45,374 bases of DNA from Woeseiaceae bacterium (GTDB lineage Bacteria > Pseudomonadota > Gammaproteobacteria > Steroidobacterales > Woeseiaceae): positions 1-45,374 of the forward strand of contig WTCH01000145.1 in NCBI GenBank assembly GCA_013138675.1, in the 5' to 3' direction. Position 1 is the stretch's first letter, and every line of letters starts with the position of its first letter. The notes beneath the pieces are model-generated. The model was not told the origin of the DNA. It searched no databases and saw only the letters and a list, made by a program, of their open reading frames with translations. A program made the translations under genes and the position numbers. Below, piece after piece: positions 8,163 to 16,153 of the stretch.

Positions 8163-10648
8163 TCTTCGACTTGATCCTCAGGCACTGTTAGCAACAGGAT
8201 GCTGTGGCGGATTTCCTCACCGAGCACGAGGCGCGCATCCGCACCAATGCCGACGATATCGTCGTCGTATTCGAGCAATCCATCACCGTTTCGCCGTAAC
8301 ACGTCCTGATCCTGTAGTTTCCTGATGAAATCGTGAAACAGCGTTTTATTAAAGAAATCGGGCGAATGCAATCCGTAGATCATCGAAAGGCGCTCAGCAC
8401 TGAGCTGACACATTCGCTCAAGTCGCACGCGCGACAGGGTGCCCGAACCGTGCTGCACGAGAATGGCTACGACCAGGTAGAATCTCTGCAACATCGGCAC
8501 CATCGCCTGTCCCAGCATCATAAGCTGGTAGGCCTCAGCAGAGCCGGCAGGCGGTCGCTCAAGTGCTGACTTGCGCTTGCGGCGAATCAGGAGTCCCTGG
8601 TCGACGAGCGCATCGACTGCCTGCGTTGTCACCTGATCAACTTCATCGTCACCCCATTGCAGGCACAACTCCTTGCGCATGAACGGGTAGATCAGGTTCA
8701 CAAGCCGCTGAATTTCAGCAAGCGGCAGCTCCCGTCCCTGGATGAAGCAACACGCGACCGACGCCGGCACCGCGAGCAGGTGCAGTATGTTATTGCGGAA
8801 AAAGGTCAGCAGCACCGCCGTACTTTCGGTCATGTGAATCACATCACCCATCGGATGTGATGTCCGGCTTATGGCATTGAGCTTCTCACCGTGTGCAATA
8901 ATTTCATCGGGGTCCATATCCGGTATGGTCACCGAATCGGAATAATGGAAGCGCTTCAATAAATCGAGGCTCAATTGAAGCTGTGAGCGCAGCTCCTGGG
9001 CACCGATCGTCTGCTTTGGGGTCGCAAGCAAGACGTAGGCCAGCAGGCTGATTGGAGTGACTGCCGCCGCGGCATTTATACCGCTCATAATGCTTTGACC
9101 AAGTTTATCGACAACCTCGTTTAGCCAGGCTGGTCGTTCGCCGTTACCTATCGGCATATTGCGCCAGTCCGACTGCATGCCGTCGAGCATGTTGTCCAAA
9201 TCGATGGGCTCGCCAATGTTGACGTACACGTGACCGAAATTTTCACGCAGACCCTTGATTGATCGAATCAGGCCCAGCAGCGACTCCGTTTGTTTCGCGC
9301 CACCGCCGAGCTCATTGATAAAGGAATCCCCCTCAATCAGTTTTTCGTAACCGAAGTAAATCGGTACGAATACGACCGGGCGTTTGGGATCCTGGATGTA
9401 GGAGTTCACGGTCATCGCCAGCATGCCGCCCTTTGGCGACAGCAGTCGTCCCGTGCGGCTACGCCCGCCTTCAACGAAGTACTCGATCGAATAACCGCGC
9501 AGCAAGATCTGGTACAGGTAGGCATCGAATACAGCAGCATACAGGCGATTTCCTTTAAAGCTGCGGCGCAGGAAAAACGCCCCGCCACGCCGCAAAATCG
9601 GGCCGACGACTGGTAAATTGAGGTTGATGCCCGCTGCGATATGCGGCAGCTGCAATCCCTTCTCATAGCAGATGTAGCTCAACAACATGTAGTCGAAATG
9701 ACTCCGGTGGCATGGTACGTAGACCACGACTTTTTCTTTTGCGAGGTCGCGTAACCGCTCCGTATTGCCAAGCTCGATACCGTCATAGATCCGGTTCCAC
9801 AACCAGCGCAGTATGCCCACCAGGAATCGGATAGTCGGGTAAGAAATATCGGCAGCGATCTCCTGCACGTACTTGTGGACCTTGTGCTCTGCCTGTTCCA
9901 GTTTCTTTGCGTCATCGCTAGCTTCCGCCGCAATCGCACGCTTCACATTGGGTGCAAGCAGCACCTGCCTCGCAAGTGTGCGGCGGTGCGACAGGTCGGG
10001 CCCCACGGTCACGGTACGCCGTTTGCGAAAATGCACTCGGAGAATCCGCGACACTTTGCGAAATGCAATATTGGGCTCGACACCGTCCTGCACGATTGAG
10101 CTCAACGCCAGCGCATGGCTAAACCGCATCAGGGTATTGCGACCATGCAAAAGCGTCGCAAAGAATTTTCGCGTTCGCCCTGCAACATCCCAGTTCTCGG
10201 CGAACAGCAACTTGAACAGTGAATGTTCCTTGTCCGGCGAGCGACCCCAGTAGATTGCGACGGGGATTAATAGCAGGTCGTCGCTGATGTTCTTCCCTGC
10301 ATCCACAAGGGTGCGCAGGCGACGCGAGCCCGATGCCGACGGTCGCCGGAAAAAGATGCCGCTGAGCGGCCGAAGTACGACAAAACGTCTCGAGAACCGC
10401 TGGCCGCCGAAATAGAACGATTCACTCGGTGGCGGCAGGCCATTCTTCGCGCAGGCGCGCTCCAGCGCAAGCACGTCGGCGAGCCCACCGGTCTCCAGCA
10501 CGTAGCAAATGGCCGCATCGCCGTCGGTGATCAGTTCGGCCGGTGCTTCCGGCTGCACGCTCGGGCGCGCCCATACGGCGAACAGCTTGCCGGCCAGCCA
10601 GTAAAGTGGCCGGAAAATAAGAAACGCAAAGTCTAAAAGGTGACGCAC
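8159..10648 (-). CDS. plsB: glycerol-3-phosphate 1-O-acyltransferase PlsB
   Basis: The product is 829 residues, close to E. coli PlsB (807). It acylates sn-glycerol 3-phosphate at position 1 at the inner membrane, the first step of phospholipid synthesis. Acyltransferase block I is HRSHFDYM (HX4D catalytic pair). The arginine block is GGAFFLRRSF, block III FVEGGRSRTGRLLSPK and block IV VPIYFGYEKL. A hydrophobic N-terminus, LLDFAFLIFRPLYWLAG, precedes. GTG at 10648 is preceded by GGAG about 12 bases away. It overlaps trhO by four bases, and a small lipoprotein gene lies 27 bp upstream. Confidence 0.96.
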   Translation of the reverse strand: MRHLLDFAFLIFRPLYWLAGKLFAVWARPSVQPEAPAELITDGDAAICYVLETGGLADVLALERACAKNGLPPPSESFYFGGQRFSRRFVVLRPLSGIFFRRPSASGSRRLRTLVDAGKNISDDLLLIPVAIYWGRSPDKEHSLFKLLFAENWDVAGRTRKFFATLLHGRNTLMRFSHALALSSIVQDGVEPNIAFRKVSRILRVHFRKRRTVTVGPDLSHRRTLARQVLLAPNVKRAIAAEASDDAKKLEQAEHKVHKYVQEIAADISYPTIRFLVGILRWLWNRIYDGIELGNTERLRDLAKEKVVVYVPCHRSHFDYMLLSYICYEKGLQLPHIAAGINLNLPVVGPILRRGGAFFLRRSFKGNRLYAAVFDAYLYQILLRGYSIEYFVEGGRSRTGRLLSPKGGMLAMTVNSYIQDPKRPVVFVPIYFGYEKLIEGDSFINELGGGAKQTESLLGLIRSIKGLRENFGHVYVNIGEPIDLDNMLDGMQSDWRNMPIGNGERPAWLNEVVDKLGQSIMSGINAAAAVTPISLLAYVLLATPKQTIGAQELRSQLQLSLDLLKRFHYSDSVTIPDMDPDEIIAHGEKLNAISRTSHPMGDVIHMTESTAVLLTFFRNNILHLLAVPASVACCFIQGRELPLAEIQRLVNLIYPFMRKELCLQWGDDEVDQVTTQAVDALVDQGLLIRRKRKSALERPPAGSAEAYQLMMLGQAMVPMLQRFYLVVAILVQHGSGTLSRVRLERMCQLSAERLSMIYGLHSPDFFNKTLFHDFIRKLQDQDVLRRNGDGLLEYDDDIVGIGADARLVLGEEIRHSILLLTVPEDQVEE

Positions 10649-10675
10649 TGGCGAACAGCGCTCCTGCCGGGCCGT

Positions 10676-10951
10676 CTAGTCGTTGACGGCCTCTTCGATT
10701 TCTTTCTCGATGTCTTCGGCGTGTTTCTCCATGACCTCGCCGACGCCCTCTGCCTTGTCAAGCGCGTCGTGATAGGCATCACCGAGCTTCTCAGTCCCGT
10801 CTTCGACGGCATCGCCGACAGCGTCGGCAACATCTTCCAATTCCTCGGCGACGTCTTTCATCTCGTCAGCAATGCGATCCATATTCGAATCGTCAGATGA
10901 TTCGCCGCAACCTGCGAATACGAAGGCGATCAGTACGAGCAGAATTTTCAT
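10676..10951 (-). CDS. small acidic helical lipoprotein, unknown function
   Basis: The precursor is 91 residues. It has a short signal MKILLVLIAFVFAGC with lipobox FAGC, so Cys15 should be lipidated. The rest is strongly acidic and predicted helical, with heptad-like repeats of V-A-D/E-E-L-E-D-V-A-D-A pattern, suggesting an amphipathic or coiled-coil rod in the periplasm. The ATG is preceded by AGAGGA. It lies between the alpha/beta hydrolase (with a REP element between) and plsB. I do not recognise a family; similar acidic helical lipoproteins often have no known role. Confidence 0.75.
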   Translation of the reverse strand: MKILLVLIAFVFAGCGESSDDSNMDRIADEMKDVAEELEDVADAVGDAVEDGTEKLGDAYHDALDKAEGVGEVMEKHAEDIEKEIEEAVND

Positions 10952-10973
10952 GGCATTCCTCTCATCATTATTC

Positions 10974-10993
10974 GGCCCTGAAGGGCCTCCTAC
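10974..10993 (-). repeat. REP-type palindromic element at the end of the alpha/beta hydrolase gene
   Basis: Read on the minus strand this is GTAGGAGGCCCTTCAGGGCC, nearly the same 20-mer as the copies at 42576, 42600 and 44599 (GTAGGAGGGCCTTCAGGCCC). The stem is GGCCCTTCAGGGCC. Its TAG (10990-10992) is the stop codon of the alpha/beta hydrolase gene. Confidence 0.8.
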
Positions 10994-11493
10994 GCTTGAT
11001 CAATTTTTTCAATAAATCGACCTAAATAATAGTTGATCTCGTCGATATTTTCGGTAAGTCGATGATCGCCGTCGATCACGTGCAGCTCAGCGTGGCACTG
11101 GCCCGCAAAGCGTATGCTGTTCTCGACTGGTATAACGTCGTCTCGCCAGCCATGCACGATCGCTATCGGCAGGTTCGGTGGCACCGGCGTCAATTCCTCA
11201 TAGCCGGTCATATAGTAAGCAGGCGCCAGTACAAATAGTCCCGCCGCGCCTAGCTCTGCGGCCGCGGCTGTGGCCACGTGTCCGCCCATACTCGAGCCGA
11301 CCAAGAGCAAGGGTCCATCAATATCCCGGCACTCCAGTATGAGCTTACGCACCCGCTCATTCGGGTCGGCAATTCCCTGGTAGTCGACGCTGCCTACCCC
11401 ACAACCCATATCTTCCGCTTGCTCAGCCATCGCGCGGATTTTTGTTCCCCAGGGCCCGCTTTCCTGCCCGTGCGAGAAAATTACGGTTGTCAT
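10990..11493 (-). CDS. alpha/beta hydrolase (YqiA/YcfP-like esterase fold)
   Basis: From ATG 11493 the product is 167 residues. Its strand-loop SHGQESGPWG forms the oxyanion region. The nucleophile elbow is VGSSMGGH, the acid is probably in HGWRDDVIP, and the catalytic His is in DGDHRLTEN. The size is that of small esterases such as YqiA. I chose 11493 rather than a longer frame to 11520 because ATG there overlaps the upstream stop as ATGA, matching the coupling pattern of its neighbours. The natural substrate is unknown. The stop codon is embedded in a REP-type element. Confidence 0.85.
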   Translation of the reverse strand: MTTVIFSHGQESGPWGTKIRAMAEQAEDMGCGVGSVDYQGIADPNERVRKLILECRDIDGPLLLVGSSMGGHVATAAAAELGAAGLFVLAPAYYMTGYEELTPVPPNLPIAIVHGWRDDVIPVENSIRFAGQCHAELHVIDGDHRLTENIDEINYYLGRFIEKIDQA

Positions 11494-12830
11494 ATCAGTA
11501 TTCCCTCTCCTGTATCGCAAAGTTCCTCGATGTGGCGGGCCAGCAACCAGTCCCTGTCCTGCCCCCAGACAACGTAGTCACCCAGCCGAATCGTCGGCAC
11601 ACCCCACGAGCCAGAATCAAACATCGATTCGCGATTTTCCTCGACTTCTTGTCGCCATGACTCGTCTTCCATGGCGGCCAGGACATCAGGCCAGAACAAA
11701 CCGCAGCGGCCGGTCACCTTGCGCATGCCCTTGTCTGTCGCTACATCGATAGCCCGTGACCAGATCGCTTCACCGGCGTGCAACAGGAAATCCCGCTCCC
11801 GCCTTTCACCCTGCGCATAAAAGAAAACGGCCAGGCAACGTTCAACTCCGATACCGACCGGGTCAGCGAAATGACCGTAAGGAATGTCCAGGCGGCGCGC
11901 CTCCCGACTGGTGTCTTTGGCGATGTAGGCGAGTTTCCGCTGCGGAACCTGCATGCCTCGCATGACCATCGGCAGCACCGGTCGCACGACGAGCTTCAGT
12001 TTAAATGCATCAGCGATCGCAAAGGCTCGCTGCAGGCATAGATAGGAATACGGGCTGCGGAACGAATAGAAGAGCTCCAGGGGCGGCAGGTCCCGCGCAG
12101 CGCCAGGTGGCGCAACAGGCAACGTCGTCTGCATGACCTGCCGAATCGAGGCGAGCCTGGCAATGGACGCTGATTCGTGGCGCGCGCCAAGCACATCCAG
12201 CCGTTCGAGCAGGTAGTGCAGGCGATCGACACCCCAATACCATTCGCCGGCGTAGTGCAGCGTAGCCGAATTGTAGTGCCCGAACTCCTGCAAGCGCTTC
12301 TGGTTCGCCGCCAGCATCGCATCGCCTTCGCCAGTTATCCCGGCGCCGGCCAGGCGCCTGGCAACACCCTCTGAGTCACCACGCCAATAGGATGTAATCG
12401 CCGCGAGCAATTCACTCCCGAAATCCGGCGTGCCGCTGCTTGCCGCCAGGCTGTCAATCAGTGCGCGCCGATGCTCGACCGCGGGAGCAGCCCCTTTGTC
12501 GAGAAACGGCACGCCAAGTTCGGCAGCGAGCCGGGCACAATCCTGGCCAGCGTATACAGCCAGCATCTCAGGCTCCGGACGGTGGGCCGGGTCAGTGCAT
12601 GACTCGGTCAGGTAGTAGCGCAGTTCAATGTCATAGGCGGACGCCAGGTCCGGCAGGTAATGGGCCAGCAGATAAGAGTAAGGATCGTCGAGTTCGAGAA
12701 AGACAGATACAACATGCGCACGTCGACCAAGCTTGCGGCCGGATTCGGCCAGTGAGCGCTTCAGCGTTTGCGTCTTCTCGCTGACCAGCAGGTTGATCAG
12801 CTTCGAGCGCAACTTGTTGCGAATGCTCAT
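11490..12830 (-). CDS. tandem HCCA-isomerase / DsbA-fold protein
   Basis: The 446-residue protein contains two thioredoxin-fold domains of the 2-hydroxychromene-2-carboxylate isomerase/kappa-GST type. Domain one begins around VSVFLELDDPYSYLLAHYL. Domain two begins FYSFRSPYSYLCLQRA about 210 residues later and ends with GSWGVPTIRLGDYVVWGQDR, the usual cis-Pro and C-terminal signature. Domain two keeps the SPYSYL serine used by HCCA isomerases; domain one has Asp in its place. No CxxC is present, so disulfide oxidase activity is unlikely. ATG 12830 overlaps the upstream stop as ATGA. The substrate is unknown; a glutathione-dependent isomerisation is inferred from the family. Confidence 0.8.
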   Translation of the reverse strand: MSIRNKLRSKLINLLVSEKTQTLKRSLAESGRKLGRRAHVVSVFLELDDPYSYLLAHYLPDLASAYDIELRYYLTESCTDPAHRPEPEMLAVYAGQDCARLAAELGVPFLDKGAAPAVEHRRALIDSLAASSGTPDFGSELLAAITSYWRGDSEGVARRLAGAGITGEGDAMLAANQKRLQEFGHYNSATLHYAGEWYWGVDRLHYLLERLDVLGARHESASIARLASIRQVMQTTLPVAPPGAARDLPPLELFYSFRSPYSYLCLQRAFAIADAFKLKLVVRPVLPMVMRGMQVPQRKLAYIAKDTSREARRLDIPYGHFADPVGIGVERCLAVFFYAQGERRERDFLLHAGEAIWSRAIDVATDKGMRKVTGRCGLFWPDVLAAMEDESWRQEVEENRESMFDSGSWGVPTIRLGDYVVWGQDRDWLLARHIEELCDTGEGILI

Positions 12831-13186
12831 TCGTCGTCCCAGGCCGACGTCGGCTTCCACAACAACTCGTCGAGGTCTGGCTGCCAGCGATACTTTTTCA
12901 TGTCGACCTTGCCTGCCATGACGGCAACGTCTTCCATCATAAGGCGTTTGCTCTGCTCTTTGTATGCGCGACTGCCTTTCTCAAGCGCGATCTTTCCCGA
13001 TGCCTGCAGGACGCGATGCCAGGGTACACCGTGACCATCGGGCAAATGCCGCAGCGCGTAACCGACCTGGCGAGCGCCACGCGGGATACCGGCGATATCA
13101 GCAATCTGACCGTAACTCGCAACACAGCCTTTCGGAATCTCGGCGATCGTCTCCCAGATACGGTGCATGCGGGCAATACGATCCAT
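12827..13186 (-). CDS. alkyltransferase-like DNA-lesion binding protein (ATL)
   Basis: The 119 residues match the DNA-binding domain of O6-alkylguanine-DNA alkyltransferases: IPKGCVASYGQIADIAGIPRGARQVG, which includes the minor-groove helix and arginine finger. The active-site motif, normally PCHRV, is PWHRV. Replacement of the acceptor Cys by Trp defines alkyltransferase-like proteins (E. coli YbaZ/Atl, S. pombe Atl1). These bind O6-alkylguanine without repairing it and recruit nucleotide excision repair. The start is one base after the stop of the upstream GTPase gene, and the stop overlaps the next start, so it is embedded in the operon. Confidence 0.9.
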   Translation of the reverse strand: MDRIARMHRIWETIAEIPKGCVASYGQIADIAGIPRGARQVGYALRHLPDGHGVPWHRVLQASGKIALEKGSRAYKEQSKRLMMEDVAVMAGKVDMKKYRWQPDLDELLWKPTSAWDDE

Positions 13187-13187
13187 A

Positions 13188-14579
13188 TCAGCTTAGCCCG
13201 AGACGCGCCTGGATCTCGCGCCTGGCATCGGAGAGCACGGTATCGCGATCGAGACTGTTGAGAATCTGTTTGACGACATGTTTTGGTCCGCCCTCGCCCC
13301 AGGACTTGCCCTGTCCGAGATACTTCGATGCGACCTGCCCGACGACATAGGTGCTGTAGTACGCGATCGCACCCTGCGCCCCCGCGGTAACGATCGTGGA
13401 CAACCCTGCCGTCCCCACCTTGAGCGCACTCGAAACGAAATGCAGCGCCCAGACCGTGCCCATCAGCGCGGCTGACTCCGCGACAATCACCTTAACGAGT
13501 GAGCCGGCCTCTTTCTGGCTCAGCGGCAGGTCGTAGACGCGCGACAGGTGCACGACCATACCGACGTCAATGAAGGCTGCGGCAAACAGGTCTGCGACGG
13601 GCACCGGGTTGAAGGCGACGGCAATGCCTTTGCCTACGCAGTAGGTGCGTACGAGCTTCTCCCCAATTTCACGTCGTGCGGCGAGTATGCGCCGTCCCAC
13701 CTGGTCGCTGAGGTCTGCGGCGAACAGGCTGGCATTCAGTGCAGCAAGTGTTTTGCCCTCGGCATCCAGTATGTCCCACAGCCGCAGCCGCAGTTTTTCG
13801 ACATCGGGCTCTCTTTGTCGCTCACACTCAGTTTCATTTCCGTTTTCGTCAACCTCGACAACAATTTGCGGCCGCGGCTGCGCAGCGACAGCAAGGATAT
13901 GAGCAGGCTCAACCATGCCATCCGTTTTGTCGCGTATCGATTGCAACAGCGCCGCTTTCTCATCACTGGTGAACAAGTCGCTCTTGTTGAGTGCCAGTAG
14001 CACCGGGCGGCCCTGCGCCAGGAGAGTGCGCAAAGCGTGCAGCTCGGTATCGGTGATATCGCTGTCGAGTACGAAGATGACCAGGTCCGAGCGGCCGGCA
14101 ACCTCGCGCGCCATCGCCTCACGATCTTCGCCACCGGCTTCGTCCAGGCCGGGCGTATCAATCAGAAACACCCCGCCTGCCTCGACCTCGCTCCATGGCT
14201 GCATCGACGAGTGCCGCGTCTCCCCGTGCAGGGGGCTCACCGAAAAGGCCTCCTCACCGATCAACGCGTTCAACAAAGACGACTTGCCCGTGCTGACCCG
14301 ACCAAAAACGGCAAGATGCAGATATCCGTGTTCGAGCTTGTCGAACATGCCCTCAACGGCTTCGTAATCGTGTGCCAGAGATTCGCGCACACCATCGGGA
14401 AGGCGTGCGTCGTTGATTAATTCGCGCAGGCTTTCGCGCGCGAGTTCGAGATGATCTGAACCGTCGTTCGTTCCGGCTTCAGCTGTCGCCCGGTTTTTCT
14501 TCCAGGGCCATTTTGGCAACGTGGCGAACGCCCGCTTCAATATGTTCACTGATGCCTTCCTCGAATTCTTTCGCGGCAA
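13188..14579 (-). CDS. P-loop GTPase with C-terminal DUF697-like hydrophobic domain
   Basis: The longest frame gives 463 residues. G1 is GRVSTGKSSL, G2 the Thr in GETRHSS, G3 DTPGLDEAGG and G4 NKSD, so it belongs to the Era/TrmE/YcjX-like translation-factor-type GTPases. The C-terminal 130 residues contain hydrophobic helices with VAFNPVPVADLFAAAFIDVGMV, typical of DUF697 proteins that associate with membranes. The start is uncertain. TTG 14579 overlaps the upstream gene by 101 bases; GTG 14549 and TTG 14540 are alternatives, and no ATG exists before the G domain. It is a paralogue of the upstream gene. Its function is unknown. Confidence 0.85.
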   Translation of the reverse strand: MPRKNSRKASVNILKRAFATLPKWPWKKNRATAEAGTNDGSDHLELARESLRELINDARLPDGVRESLAHDYEAVEGMFDKLEHGYLHLAVFGRVSTGKSSLLNALIGEEAFSVSPLHGETRHSSMQPWSEVEAGGVFLIDTPGLDEAGGEDREAMAREVAGRSDLVIFVLDSDITDTELHALRTLLAQGRPVLLALNKSDLFTSDEKAALLQSIRDKTDGMVEPAHILAVAAQPRPQIVVEVDENGNETECERQREPDVEKLRLRLWDILDAEGKTLAALNASLFAADLSDQVGRRILAARREIGEKLVRTYCVGKGIAVAFNPVPVADLFAAAFIDVGMVVHLSRVYDLPLSQKEAGSLVKVIVAESAALMGTVWALHFVSSALKVGTAGLSTIVTAGAQGAIAYYSTYVVGQVASKYLGQGKSWGEGGPKHVVKQILNSLDRDTVLSDARREIQARLGLS

Positions 14580-15972
14580 CCTCAGGCACGAGCTCCCCGT
14601 GCTTTGACAACGTCATGACCAGACTTCGGCCCAGTGCATCGAAAATCAGTCCATAGGCCACGGCGTGAACCAGGCCGCCTGCTACCGTGCCAATGCCCGG
14701 AAATGCTTTCAGGCCGTTGCCGGCAACGGCCAGCGACAACGGCAGCGCACGCCCTACACGACTCTGGCTGAGGTTCAGAAATTCTTCGATGTCGAGATCA
14801 CGCGGCGTTGCGTCGTACAGCTTACAGAGTTCCTGGGTCATTGCGGTGCCTATGTAGCCCTGTATGAGCACATCGGTACCTGGACTTACAGCTGCAAGTG
14901 CTCCAACAACCGCCTTTCGCGTGCCATTGCGAATGATCTGCTCTGAACGCTGCACACGATACTGCGCTTCGGCCTCAGCCAGCTTGTCTGCCGCGAGCCT
15001 GAATACGGCGCGGTCGCGTCGCTCATCGATCTCCGCGGGATCTTCAAGCAGGCGATTGATAGCGACTACGAGAACGCCGATGTCAGCGGGGCGCTGGCGC
15101 TTCGTGGTCGATTCCAACCCGTTACTGGTCCGCTCGATAACGTCGGCCGCTCCTCCCGCTGTAACGGCGACGACGCGGTCCCTTTCGATTTCACCGCCCG
15201 CACGATCAAGATGTTCGAGCAAGCGTTGCATTAACGCAGCCTGCTCCTCGACTCCGAAACGATCGGATTTATTCATGACCATGACGAGTGGTTTGCCGAG
15301 AGACAACAGTTGCTCAACAGCTCCGGCTTCGGGGCGTGTCAGATCGCCATCACAAACAAACAACACAACATGTGAGCGTTGTGCTTCCTGCATCGCCACG
15401 TCGCCCAGACCTTCTTCATGGCCACCCATCCCCGGTACGTCGGTAAGCAGGATTTCATTGCCGGCGTCATTGCGCCATCGATAGTGCTGTACATCCGTTG
15501 TCGACCCGCCGAGCACATCGACAGAGACATCGGCCGTAGGAACGAGCGCCCTGATCAGCGAACTTTTGCCGGTGCTGATCTCACCAAAGAAGCACAAATG
15601 GATCGCCCCGCTTGCCTGGCGCGTTGCGAGTTCCTGCAGTTCCGACTGTGCCGCGCCAACATCGACACCGGCTGCTTCGGCCTCTTCAAGCCGGGCGCGA
15701 ATGTCAGACTGCGTGAGTTTTCGGGCCGCCTTCGTCCTGACATCGGGGATCTTTCGGCGCACGACCAGTCGCCAGATAAGCCAAAGCGCGGCAACAACCA
15801 GCACGACCATGATGGCCATATAACCGTACAGCAGAACCTTCGGGCCCTCGACGAGGCGGTCCCACACGTTGAGCGCCGACTCCGTGATGAACAGCAGTGC
15901 GCCGATCGCCACGACGAATAACAGCCCGATGACTGCTGCAATGCCGATCCTGATGAAACGGTCGAGTTTCAT
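14479..15972 (-). CDS. membrane-anchored P-loop GTPase with DUF697-like domain
   Basis: From ATG 15972 the protein has 497 residues. Two transmembrane segments come first (about 8-30 and 45-68). A basic linker follows, then a G domain with G1 GEISTGKSSL, G3 DVPGMGG and G4 NKSD, and finally a C-terminal hydrophobic region including ALAAVSPGTDVLIQGYIGTAM. A GTG at 15990 would add six residues. It shares the STGKSSL P-loop and architecture with the next gene, suggesting an ancient duplication and perhaps a heteromeric GTPase pair acting at the inner membrane. It is the first gene of the minus-strand series toward plsB. Its cellular role is not known to me. Confidence 0.85.
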   Translation of the reverse strand: MKLDRFIRIGIAAVIGLLFVVAIGALLFITESALNVWDRLVEGPKVLLYGYMAIMVVLVVAALWLIWRLVVRRKIPDVRTKAARKLTQSDIRARLEEAEAAGVDVGAAQSELQELATRQASGAIHLCFFGEISTGKSSLIRALVPTADVSVDVLGGSTTDVQHYRWRNDAGNEILLTDVPGMGGHEEGLGDVAMQEAQRSHVVLFVCDGDLTRPEAGAVEQLLSLGKPLVMVMNKSDRFGVEEQAALMQRLLEHLDRAGGEIERDRVVAVTAGGAADVIERTSNGLESTTKRQRPADIGVLVVAINRLLEDPAEIDERRDRAVFRLAADKLAEAEAQYRVQRSEQIIRNGTRKAVVGALAAVSPGTDVLIQGYIGTAMTQELCKLYDATPRDLDIEEFLNLSQSRVGRALPLSLAVAGNGLKAFPGIGTVAGGLVHAVAYGLIFDALGRSLVMTLSKHGELVPEVAAKEFEEGISEHIEAGVRHVAKMALEEKPGDS

Positions 15973-16056
15973 AGTGATGCAGCTTGCCACACATCACCCG
16001 CAGGCGGCATATTCCTCACCTGCATGGCTCGGTTGACCGGCAACATCCTGTCGCCG

Positions 16057-16104
16057 GCCCTTCGGGCGCACTTCGTGCGTCCAAAACCGCTCCAAGCGGT
16101 TTTG
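16057..16104. terminator. three consecutive short hairpins, last one terminator-like
   Basis: Within the 181-bp gap between the DUF885 and GTPase genes there are three back-to-back stems with 3-base loops. These are GCCC-TTC-GGGC (16057-16067), CGCAC-TTC-GTGCG (16067-16079) and CAAAACCGCT-CCA-AGCGGTTTTG (16082-16104). The last has A/T-rich outer arms and could stop transcription in either direction. It most usefully lies 50 bp downstream of the DUF885 stop on the minus strand. There is no separate U-tract beyond the stem, so termination is inferred. Confidence 0.5.
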
Positions 16105-16153
16105 TCACTGCGCTTTACTTCCGGTGACGAACATCCTGCCCGCGGGCGATCTC

